A stretch of 45,032 bases of DNA from JAXGPP01 sp964436865 (GTDB taxonomy: Bacteria > Planctomycetota > Planctomycetia > Pirellulales > Thermoguttaceae): positions 1 through 45,032 of the forward strand of contig CAYTFK010000018.1 of assembly GCA_964436865.1 (NCBI GenBank), read 5' to 3'. Below, in pieces: positions 1-6,021 of this stretch (positions are counted from its first letter, which is position 1; every line of letters begins with the position of its first letter). A program made the position numbers and the translations under genes. The notes under the pieces are model-generated. The model searched no databases. It had not been told where the DNA came from and worked only from the letters and a program-made list of their open reading frames with translations.

Positions 1-20
1 ACACGACGCTCTTCCGATCT
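1..20 (+). other. Illumina TruSeq adapter remnant (not biological)
   Basis: The first 20 bases, ACACGACGCTCTTCCGATCT, match the 3' end of the Illumina TruSeq read-1 adapter as I know it. They sit exactly at the contig edge. They should be treated as untrimmed adapter and not as genome sequence. No gene depends on them, because the first gene ends at base 30. Confidence 0.96.
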
Positions 21-29
21 CCGCCCGGT

Positions 30-269
30 CTATGTTGGGGTGCCGGCCGAGCCAGGACCCAAACACCCGGTCGAGGGGTCAACCGGCACCAACCGACCAC
101 CGATCGGGAACAGTTCCAACTGCTTCTCGACATGCTCGTGGGTCTCGACCTGCTCACCACGAGACAGCCGCCACAGTTCATCATCAGGGGGTAGAGTGAA
201 GCCTTTGGCCTGCCACTGGTCCCAGATATCAGGGTCGCGTTTCTTCAGTCGCTTGGGTCGTGTCTTCAT
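30..269 (-). CDS. Hypothetical protein, last visible gene of the mobile element
   Basis: A 79-residue protein that I do not recognise. It begins with a basic stretch (MKTRPKRLKKRD), followed by an acidic and aromatic middle and a Gly/Pro-rich tail. The first ATG is at 267-269. An in-frame TTG nine bases upstream could also serve as the start, and no clear ribosome binding site separates the two. It lies 115 bases downstream of the primase-helicase gene on the same strand and is probably co-transcribed with it. Its stop codon falls just inside the adapter-derived edge, so the protein is complete. It could be a small accessory or regulatory protein of the element. No function can be assigned. 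Confidence 0.55.
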   Translation of the reverse strand: MKTRPKRLKKRDPDIWDQWQAKGFTLPPDDELWRLSRGEQVETHEHVEKQLELFPIGGRLVPVDPSTGCLGPGSAGTPT

Positions 270-270
270 T

Positions 271-402
271 GGTTCCAACCGCCGCTTGGAATAGTTGGAA
301 TAGTTGGAACCCTTTTTCCGTATGACGCGCTTACGAGACGGCGCAAGCTGCTTATATGGAAATTGGGGTCAAACTATTCCAAAATCAGGTGAACTGTTCC
401 AA
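271..402. repeat. Cluster of 9-bp repeats, consensus TTGGAATAG
   Basis: Tandem head-to-tail units lie at 286-294, 295-303 and 304-312; the third is degenerate (TTGGAACCC). Inverted copies lie at 374-382 (CTATTCCAA) and 394-402 (CTGTTCCAA), and a partial one at 271-279. They fill the gap between the primase-helicase and the 79-aa gene and run into the primase 3' end. The pattern resembles protein-binding iterons or an operator array. The function is inferred only. Confidence 0.6.
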
Positions 403-2724
403 CTTCAGCCCGATGCCCACGTACCACACCCCATTGCTGGTCTGTTTGCGCAGTCCCCGTTCGGTGAGTGCCAGCCCAAACCGGGTGCGATTCATCACGT
501 ACTCGCCGGCCTCTTCGCACCACTTGCGATAGGCCGCGTAGATGTCTCTGGCGCGAATTTTCGCCGTCTCATCGGTAACGCAAACCTCGTCAACAAACGC
601 CGCCACAGTATCTTGCTCGGTGCGGTATTCGGCCGTTGCGGCGCGCACTTCGTCAGGCTCGCCAAGCCCGATGTCCTGCCATTCGACGCACCCGGCCAAA
701 CACCAATTCAGGATTCCCGGCAGTTCCGCCTTGAGCTTCTCGGGCATGTCGCGATCTTCCCGGCCGATGAAACACGCATCGAATGGGACCAGCTTCAAGC
801 GCCGCCAGATGCCGTTGTCGGTGCCGCGGACAACCGGCTTGTGATTCGTGGCGAGAATGATCTTGTGGGTCGGGTTGAACTGCCAGAAGTCTTCCCGCAT
901 GCGCCGCGCCCGGATCGTGTCGCCGCCGCTCAATTCCTTCACGAGGCTTTCGGCCAGTCGCCGGCCGCCGTCGGTTTCGACGCACACCACGAGCCTCTTC
1001 CCGCAAAGGTCGGCCCGCTCGGTCGGGTGCGAACCCTTGGTTGCCAGAAGGATCTCCGGCGCGCCCTTAATGGCGTAGTCCTGCCCCATCAGCGCCAGCA
1101 CGGTCTCCAGGTCGGTCGATTTGCCGTTGCCGCCCGGACCGTAGAAGATCGCCAGAATATGCTCCCGGACGGAACCGCTGAGACAGTATCCGGCCAGCCG
1201 CCGCCGGAAGCCCACGAGGCTTTCCCGGCCCGCCGCGGCCTCCGTTACCGCCCGCTCCCAGGTCGGGCACGTTGCCGCCGGATCGAATGTCACCGGGGCC
1301 AGCTTCGTTATCATGTCGTCCCGGCTATGCGGCTTCAGGTCCAGAGTGCGAAGGTCGATAACGCCGTTCTCGACGTTCAACAGCCACGGATCGCGGTCCA
1401 ACTCGGCCGGTAGCACCGGCACGCCCGGCTCGCTTTGGGCGAGTCGTAGCATCGCTTGGATACGTTGCGAGGCCTCGCTACTGATGGCGTGCCGGGTAAG
1501 TGCCTTGCGGATCGTGTCGTCGGGCTCGGCGGCCGCTTCGGCCAGCATCGCGCGAACCGTCTGCTTGGCGAGTCGTTCGACTTCGGCCGTCTGGTCGATG
1601 GCCCACCGCCGGCCGTCCCAGACGAGCCACTTTGACCACGGGTGGCAGTACCGGATAACGTCGCCGTGCCGCGCCACGAGCCGCCCAGCGTTCCCCAGGT
1701 CGGTCAGATTGAACGATCCAGCAGAATAGGCTGCGGGTTTCGCCTTGGGGCTCGTCGGCTTGCCCTTCAGCCCCAGCTTTTCCGCTGCCGCCTTCACGGC
1801 CTGTTTGCAGTCGCCGTTATGCTCATAGAACGCGAACAGGTCGAACGCCCGATGCCAGTATCCATCATTCAGCGGATCATCAGACGAGTGGTGGAAGGAT
1901 CGGCCGCCATCGACGTAGACCGTCCTGCTCTTGCCGCCGGGCCTGATCCAGCGGTCGCCGGATCGCGTGTATCGGTAGGCGGCCAGCGCGGCTTCAATGG
2001 TTACGGCTTCGTTGTAGGCGTCGATTACAGAGGCTTGTCCGTTGCTCTCGGCGCGATGCTTGCGGCACTCTTCCGCCGCCTTCCGTTGCCGCTCCAATTC
2101 CTGCCGAGTGAACGGCGCTTGATCGAGCTTGCGGGCCGCCGCCAGCAGGGCATCGGCCTGCGCCTGCGGAACCGTCGGCACGTTCGTCCAGTCGCCGCTG
2201 ATCGCTTCGTAGTACGTCCCAAACGGGTGTAGGCTGCCGGGCAATACCGCGTAGCCGCCTTCCGCTCGGGTCTCGATACCAATGGTTCGGCCGGTCTCTT
2301 CCGATTCATCGGGCACCCATGCCAGTTTGCCATTCTCGCCCGGCTCGGGGCACCGTAACGCCACCTGATAGCCTCCACCGCCTGTCCGTTGAACCGGCAG
2401 CCCATCAGCCAGGTTGCCCACGGCTTCGCACCAGGGAGCGTATAGGATGCCCTCGGCGTCGAAGTCGAGGATCAGCAACCCGCCGGATACTGCGCCGCCG
2501 ATAACCGCCACGGACCGGCAGCCACGCCGAAACCAGCCGCGCACGGTCGTTTCGTCGGCCGGTCGTTTCTGGTAGCATTTCCAGCCCGGCTTGCCTTCCT
2601 CGTTGAGGGGAAGCAACCGCGGGTCTGGTCGCTTTGTCTCGTTGGAACACGGCACGAGGGATAGACCGCCTCGAAGATAGGCTACGGCAAGGTCGGCAAG
2701 GTCGTGTTGGATCGTCGATTCCAT
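385..2724 (-). CDS. P4-type primase-polymerase / SF3 helicase fusion
   Basis: A 779-aa replication protein of the phage/plasmid P4-primase type. Residues about 10-190 resemble a bifunctional primase-polymerase domain, with the acidic motif DFD at 87-89. A linker follows, then a P4/D5-like superfamily 3 helicase. In the helicase, Walker A (GPGGNGKST) is at 529-537, a Walker B-like strand ending in ETD at about 577-585, and a motif C/arginine-finger region with ATN and RR at about 621-643. In this family one polypeptide primes and unwinds element DNA for autonomous replication. It begins three bases after the upstream DUF3820 gene stops, so the two are probably translationally coupled. It indicates that the element can replicate after excision. 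The family is clear; the exact replication mode is inferred. Confidence 0.9.
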   Translation of the reverse strand: MESTIQHDLADLAVAYLRGGLSLVPCSNETKRPDPRLLPLNEEGKPGWKCYQKRPADETTVRGWFRRGCRSVAVIGGAVSGGLLILDFDAEGILYAPWCEAVGNLADGLPVQRTGGGGYQVALRCPEPGENGKLAWVPDESEETGRTIGIETRAEGGYAVLPGSLHPFGTYYEAISGDWTNVPTVPQAQADALLAAARKLDQAPFTRQELERQRKAAEECRKHRAESNGQASVIDAYNEAVTIEAALAAYRYTRSGDRWIRPGGKSRTVYVDGGRSFHHSSDDPLNDGYWHRAFDLFAFYEHNGDCKQAVKAAAEKLGLKGKPTSPKAKPAAYSAGSFNLTDLGNAGRLVARHGDVIRYCHPWSKWLVWDGRRWAIDQTAEVERLAKQTVRAMLAEAAAEPDDTIRKALTRHAISSEASQRIQAMLRLAQSEPGVPVLPAELDRDPWLLNVENGVIDLRTLDLKPHSRDDMITKLAPVTFDPAATCPTWERAVTEAAAGRESLVGFRRRLAGYCLSGSVREHILAIFYGPGGNGKSTDLETVLALMGQDYAIKGAPEILLATKGSHPTERADLCGKRLVVCVETDGGRRLAESLVKELSGGDTIRARRMREDFWQFNPTHKIILATNHKPVVRGTDNGIWRRLKLVPFDACFIGREDRDMPEKLKAELPGILNWCLAGCVEWQDIGLGEPDEVRAATAEYRTEQDTVAAFVDEVCVTDETAKIRARDIYAAYRKWCEEAGEYVMNRTRFGLALTERGLRKQTSNGVWYVGIGLKLEQFT

Positions 2725-2727
2725 CCC

Positions 2728-3054
2728 CTATTTCTCCGTCAGTTCCAGCAGCAGTTCCCGGCCGCGGTTTACCGCCTTCATGCCCTCGTGGTTGCCGCGG
2801 TGATCGGGATGAAACTCTTTCGCCATCTGCCGATACCACGCGCCCACGATGTCGGTTGATACTTCACGCCGTTCCGCCTGCCGTTCCGCTTTGAATCGCT
2901 CCGCCCGCTCTCGTTGCAGCGCGTCGAGAACGGCTGCCATTTCACTCCGCAGCCAGGGCGATATGTCGCGGAGGTTCGCATGCGCCCAGAGCAAATAATC
3001 CTCGGGTATGTCCTGCACTTCCCAGTTGCGATACTTCCCAAACGGCATTCGCAT
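2728..3054 (-). CDS. DUF3820-like / J-domain-like small protein
   Basis: A 108-aa protein. Residues 3-35 match the DUF3820 pattern as I know it (MPFGKYRNWEV..., then PEDYLLWA). The C-terminal part contains a J-domain-like helix and turn (WYRQMAKEFHPDH) with the HPD tripeptide typical of DnaJ. A charged helical linker joins them. I chose ATG 3054 because AAGAGG lies eight bases upstream; a second in-frame ATG two codons later is too far from it. It sits directly before the primase gene in the element operon. J-like modules recruit Hsp70 chaperones, and phage replication proteins sometimes use DnaJ/DnaK, so a role in replisome assembly is possible but unproven. The domain calls are by eye. Confidence 0.75.
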   Translation of the reverse strand: MRMPFGKYRNWEVQDIPEDYLLWAHANLRDISPWLRSEMAAVLDALQRERAERFKAERQAERREVSTDIVGAWYRQMAKEFHPDHRGNHEGMKAVNRGRELLLELTEK

Positions 3055-3119
3055 GATTCGGCCTCTTGCCTCTCCGGCGGCCGGGCCGCACGTTGCGGAC
3101 CCGGCCCGGAGAACGATTC

Positions 3120-3467
3120 CTACCGTGCCTTCGCCTTGGCCCGCTTGCCGTTCGGCTTCACGCTGACCTTCTCGCCGAAACCCCACCATTCGCGTAGGAT
3201 CGCCAGTTCCTCTTCCATGCGGTGCGTTACCATTCGGAGGTGGCCGGGAAGGGATCGCAGCGTGTCCGCCAGGTCTTGCTGTTCCACCGCGTTGATCGTG
3301 CTTCCCCATTGGCGGTCAATCATGTTCGCCGCCATCTCGGTAGGCGTTTCCAACTGGAACGACATCCGGCGGAGTTGTTCGCGGAAGTCTTCCATCTGCC
3401 GCAGGGTTTCCTGCACTTGCAACTTCTCGTTGGGCGTGATGGCGAAGGGGTTTTCTTCTGCTTTCAT
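3120..3467 (-). CDS. Hypothetical helical protein of the mobile element
   Basis: A 115-aa protein that I do not recognise. It is mostly charged and helical, with a predicted coiled-coil-like stretch at about residues 15-40 and 65-95, and a Lys/Arg/Ala tail ending in KRAKAKAR that could touch nucleic acid. ATG 3467 is preceded by GGAG eight bases upstream, which supports this start over the longer open frame. It lies between the Xis-like gene and the DUF3820/J gene, all leftward with gaps of 50-65 bases. No function can be assigned beyond likely membership of the element's replication operon. Confidence 0.65.
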   Translation of the reverse strand: MKAEENPFAITPNEKLQVQETLRQMEDFREQLRRMSFQLETPTEMAANMIDRQWGSTINAVEQQDLADTLRSLPGHLRMVTHRMEEELAILREWWGFGEKVSVKPNGKRAKAKAR

Positions 3468-3516
3468 CGTTCGTTCTCCAGAAAACAAAGGCATTCGCCC
3501 GGCTTCGGCCGGACGG

Positions 3517-3771
3517 TCATTCCTCGAAAAACCTCGTGTAGCTCGCCGCCGGCTTCTGTCGCCGTGTCGGCTTGGGTGGTGGCACCACGAGCCGCTTCCG
3601 CTGCCACTGCTCGATTGCCTCGGGGCTGATTCGATACCGCGGACGCTTTGAGCCAGAGCCCACGTTGACGGCCTGCAACTCGCCGCTCCTGATCCAGCCG
3701 ATAACCGTCTCGGGCGAGACAGCCACGGTCTCGGCAAACTGCGGCGGGGTCAGCCAGCGGGCGGGCGTCAT
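3517..3771 (-). CDS. Helix-turn-helix protein, excisionase-like
   Basis: An 84-aa DNA-binding protein. Residues 6-60 carry a MerR/excisionase-type helix-turn-helix: LTPPQFAETVAVSPETVIGW, then IRSGELQAV, then a wing ending RYRISPEAIEQW. That layout is typical of Xis/HTH_17 proteins that read a short DNA site through the wing. The basic C-terminal tail is probably disordered. Its ATG overlaps the stop of the upstream 58-aa gene (ATGA), which indicates translational coupling. As the only Xis-like gene in an element that carries an integrase, it is the best candidate directionality factor. A role as a simple repressor of the operon is also possible. Confidence 0.8.
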   Translation of the reverse strand: MTPARWLTPPQFAETVAVSPETVIGWIRSGELQAVNVGSGSKRPRYRISPEAIEQWQRKRLVVPPPKPTRRQKPAASYTRFFEE

Positions 3772-3944
3772 CGGGCGGCCTCCGTTTGCCCGCGATCTGC
3801 TTTCGCGGCTTGGTCTGCAAGCCGTTCTCGCCGGGCGACGATTCGCCGCAGTAGCCGAGTGCTTTCGGCATCCGTCCCGATAGCCTGCTCATTCTCGGCA
3901 AGCATCTGTCGCAATTCGGCTAGTGACAGGTCGGTGGTCTTCAT
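3768..3944 (-). CDS. Small hypothetical protein coupled to the Xis-like gene
   Basis: A 58-aa open frame starting at ATG 3944 with the sequence MKTTDLSLAELRQMLAENEQ, a leucine/alanine-rich helix, followed by an Arg-rich stretch (LLRRIVARRERLADQ). Its TGA overlaps the ATG of the helix-turn-helix gene by four bases. That arrangement is the main argument that it is real. The composition suggests a short two-helix protein that may dimerise. It is the first gene after the internal terminator and the phased repeats, so it may open a second transcription unit. I know no family for it. Confidence 0.6.
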   Translation of the reverse strand: MKTTDLSLAELRQMLAENEQAIGTDAESTRLLRRIVARRERLADQAAKADRGQTEAAR

Positions 3945-3979
3945 ACCCGAAGATTACCGGCCGCCAGACAGTCGTGTTG

Positions 3980-4086
3980 TCGATGGACATTCGCTGGACG
4001 CTGGACACGGCCCAAGAAATAAAGAGAGCCCGGAAAACTTGCGGTTTTCGGGCTCGAAAAAGTTTTTCGCTGGACGTTCGCCGGAC
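3980..4086. repeat. 11-bp-phased repeats, consensus TCGCTGGAC, flanking a terminator
   Basis: Near-identical 9-mers occur at 3980-3988 (TCGATGGAC), 3991-3999 (TCGCTGGAC), a partial copy at 4000-4006, then 4067-4075 (TCGCTGGAC) and 4078-4086 (TCGCCGGAC). Within each pair the starts are 11 bases apart, about one helical turn. The two pairs flank the hairpin at 4026-4055. They lie between the integrase block and the replication block of the element, where a replication origin or operator would be expected. The role is inferred. Confidence 0.65.
4012..4055 (-). terminator. Rho-independent terminator for the integrase operon
   Basis: GAGCCC at 4026-4031 pairs with GGGCTC at 4050-4055. The stem extends through GAAAAC/GTTTTC with one bulged G and a short loop. 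On the minus strand it is followed by a U-rich tract (complement of 4012-4025). It lies about 40 bases downstream of the 197-aa gene. It would separate integrase expression from the replication genes. Confidence 0.8.
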
Positions 4087-4094
4087 AAAAACGG

Positions 4095-4688
4095 CTATTC
4101 CTTCATGGCGTCGATAACCTCCTTTACCGCCGCTGGCTGGTATAGAAACTTGGCGTCTCGTGGCCCTCTTTCGCTTGCAGGGACTTCCATCCATCCCTTT
4201 CCGTTCTGCAACCGCCACCGTCCCAGCTTCTTGCGAAGTGCCTCACACGGTAAGCCGTGTTTGATTGCCAAGTCTTTAGGTGACATCCAGCCATCCGGCG
4301 TCAGGCTTTCGGGCGGTTGGCCTCGGTCGCCTTGCTTTCCGGCCAGCACTTCTGCCGCCTCGGACGTATCGAGTGACAGCACGTCGGCCAGCGTCTGGCC
4401 GTTCTCGATCGCTCGCATTGCCGCCAACTTTCGCAGAGTGTCGGCGGTATACTCGCCAGTCAAGGCGATACAAGCGGTTTCGATTCGATCCGCACCAGGA
4501 CAGGTCTTGGCGGATCGGCGATTGTTGGCCGCAGCCTCAAACTGCCGGCAAGCAGCCATGACATGAGCCGCCGCCAGGGTGCCGGCTTCCGCCGGACCCA
4601 GCCGCCTGCCTATTGCGTCGGATTCGCTCGCCTGCCGGCTAAGATGATCGGCCGCAGCCAGCACGTTAATCAGATCGCGGAGCGTCAT
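4095..4688 (-). CDS. Hypothetical protein co-transcribed with the integrase
   Basis: A 197-aa protein that I do not recognise. The N-terminal 70 residues are Ala/Arg-rich and helical. From about residue 128 there is a helix-turn-helix-like segment (GWMSPKDLAIKHGLPCEALRKKL) followed by a strand-like wing and a short helix, which looks like a winged DNA-binding domain. Its ATG overlaps the integrase stop (ATGA), so the two are one transcript and probably one functional unit. That position fits an accessory recombination factor, but I see no diagnostic motif. It ends 39 bases before the terminator. Confidence 0.7.
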   Translation of the reverse strand: MTLRDLINVLAAADHLSRQASESDAIGRRLGPAEAGTLAAAHVMAACRQFEAAANNRRSAKTCPGADRIETACIALTGEYTADTLRKLAAMRAIENGQTLADVLSLDTSEAAEVLAGKQGDRGQPPESLTPDGWMSPKDLAIKHGLPCEALRKKLGRWRLQNGKGWMEVPASERGPRDAKFLYQPAAVKEVIDAMKE

Positions 4689-5890
4689 TGGGCACCGCCT
4701 TCCCGGCCGAACAGCCAGCCGTGAACGTGATCGGATATTGCCTTCAGTCGCTCATCGCTAATCCGCTCCCGATACACGCTGGCCATGTCCCCGCGGGAAT
4801 GGCCCATTACGTGGTCAACGCCCGCTTGGTCAAGGGTCTCGCCCGCGATCGTCTCGAACAGGTGGCGGAAACGATAGAACGTCCGGCCGTTGTCGGGCAC
4901 GTTGGCCCGTTTCATGACTTTCTTCAGCCCATCGTTGATGGAATCGAGGATCGTACTTTCCTCGGTATTCCCGCGTTTCCGCCGCTGAACCCGAACCCAT
5001 CGTTTGCCGTGTTTCGTTATGAACACGAGCCCATTGTCGGCGGGGTCTCGTGGTTTCGGCCGGATGGCGAGAACTTCGCGGATGGCGGCCACGGTTTCGG
5101 GCCAGAGGGCGGCCCGTCGCGGTACTTGAGTCTTCGGCCGCGGGAATGTCGCCCAGCCGTTTTCCAGGTCGAGGACCGAAGTAGACAGCAGGGCTAAATC
5201 GGTGTTGCCATAGGCCGCGTTGCACGCCAGGAGGATCATCGCCCGGAATTGAACGCTCGCCACGGCCAGCATTGCCCGGACTTCCGCCGCCTCGAATATC
5301 CGCTCGCCGTTCGCGTGACGGACTTTGCGGATCGCTGATTCCTTCGGCGGCTTGAACTCCGGTCCGAACCGGACGGGCTTTTCGAGCAGTTCAGAATCAT
5401 GCCCCCACTTGAACACAGTGCGGACTTGGGCTATCGCCACCTTCATGCTGAGAAGCGAAAAACGCTCTGCCAGCTTCGACCGAAACGCCGCGAAGTCTGA
5501 CGGCCGGAGATCTGCAACCGCGGTTTTGGCCCCCATCTCATCGACCAAGATGGAGCACGTCGCCTTGTACGTTATGAACGTCCGCTCTGCCAACTCGCCG
5601 GACTTCACCTTGGCCTGCCGGCCGGACAGGTAGAGATTGACGAGCTTGCCCACGGTCAAGGCGTCATCGTCTTTTCGCCGCGGACGCCTGCCGGCCAGAA
5701 GATCGTCTTTATCGTTGAGCCACCTTTCCAGGGCGGCTTGCCCCTCGGGGTCGTCGGCCACCTTGCCGAAGTAGAACGCCTTCCCGCGAACCTTTTTGCA
5801 CCACCGGCCGGATGGATGCTTCCAGAGCGGGAACCCCTCGGGCAGCTTCGGGGACTTTGCGGCAGAGGGCCGCTTGGTAGAATGACTCAT
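4685..5890 (-). CDS. Tyrosine recombinase-type integrase with altered catalytic boxes
   Basis: A 401-aa phage-type integrase. Residues about 15-70 look like an arm-binding domain, 78-190 a SAM-like core-binding domain and 195-395 the catalytic domain. Box II reads Y339-R-F-R342-H343, followed by G363-H364 and the nucleophile candidate Y373 in the SVYRERI context. Two positions are unusual. The box I region (ACNAAYGNTDLALL, 222-235) has no arginine where the first catalytic Arg normally sits, and box II has Tyr in place of the usual His. From memory, integrases in planctomycete genomes share these features, so this is probably a functional divergent clade. It should integrate and excise the element. 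It is the first gene after the promoter at 5993-6021. Confidence 0.88.
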   Translation of the reverse strand: MSHSTKRPSAAKSPKLPEGFPLWKHPSGRWCKKVRGKAFYFGKVADDPEGQAALERWLNDKDDLLAGRRPRRKDDDALTVGKLVNLYLSGRQAKVKSGELAERTFITYKATCSILVDEMGAKTAVADLRPSDFAAFRSKLAERFSLLSMKVAIAQVRTVFKWGHDSELLEKPVRFGPEFKPPKESAIRKVRHANGERIFEAAEVRAMLAVASVQFRAMILLACNAAYGNTDLALLSTSVLDLENGWATFPRPKTQVPRRAALWPETVAAIREVLAIRPKPRDPADNGLVFITKHGKRWVRVQRRKRGNTEESTILDSINDGLKKVMKRANVPDNGRTFYRFRHLFETIAGETLDQAGVDHVMGHSRGDMASVYRERISDERLKAISDHVHGWLFGREGGAQ

Positions 5891-5965
5891 GGCTGTGCCT
5901 CCCTAATAGGCATTGCCCACGCCTCCGGGTACGACGAATACCGCGGGGGCTTCTTTTTTGGGCTT

Positions 5966-5987
5966 CCGGGTGTCAAACCCGGTGTCA
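5966..5987. promoter_or_regulatory. Inverted and direct repeats in the integrase leader
   Basis: CCGGGT (5966-5971) and ACCCGG (5977-5982) form a perfect inverted repeat with a 5-base centre. GGTGTCA occurs twice, at 5969-5975 and 5981-5987. They lie just downstream of the integrase -10 box, where a repressor, an excisionase or the integrase itself could bind. A hairpin at the 5' end of the mRNA is an alternative. Confidence 0.5.
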
Positions 5988-5992
5988 GCCGC

Positions 5993-6021
5993 ATTATACA
6001 GACATTATTTTTTGCGGTCAA
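5993..6021 (-). promoter_or_regulatory. Near-consensus sigma-70-type promoter of the integrase
   Basis: On the minus strand the -35 box is TTGACC (6016-6021), the spacer is exactly 17 bases, and the -10 box is a perfect TATAAT (5993-5998). The expected start site near 5986 leaves a leader of about 95 bases before the integrase ATG. It overlaps the last codons of the neighbouring pectate lyase gene, so the element boundary probably lies close to here. Confidence 0.75.

Noticed and set aside
304..1413. A 369-codon open frame on the plus strand
   Set aside because: It lies antisense to the primase-helicase gene, with no ribosome site and no recognisable domain.
5891..6017. tRNA gene as the integration site
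   Set aside because: No cloverleaf, T-arm GTTCRA or CCA-like end can be drawn; the inverted repeat here is too short.
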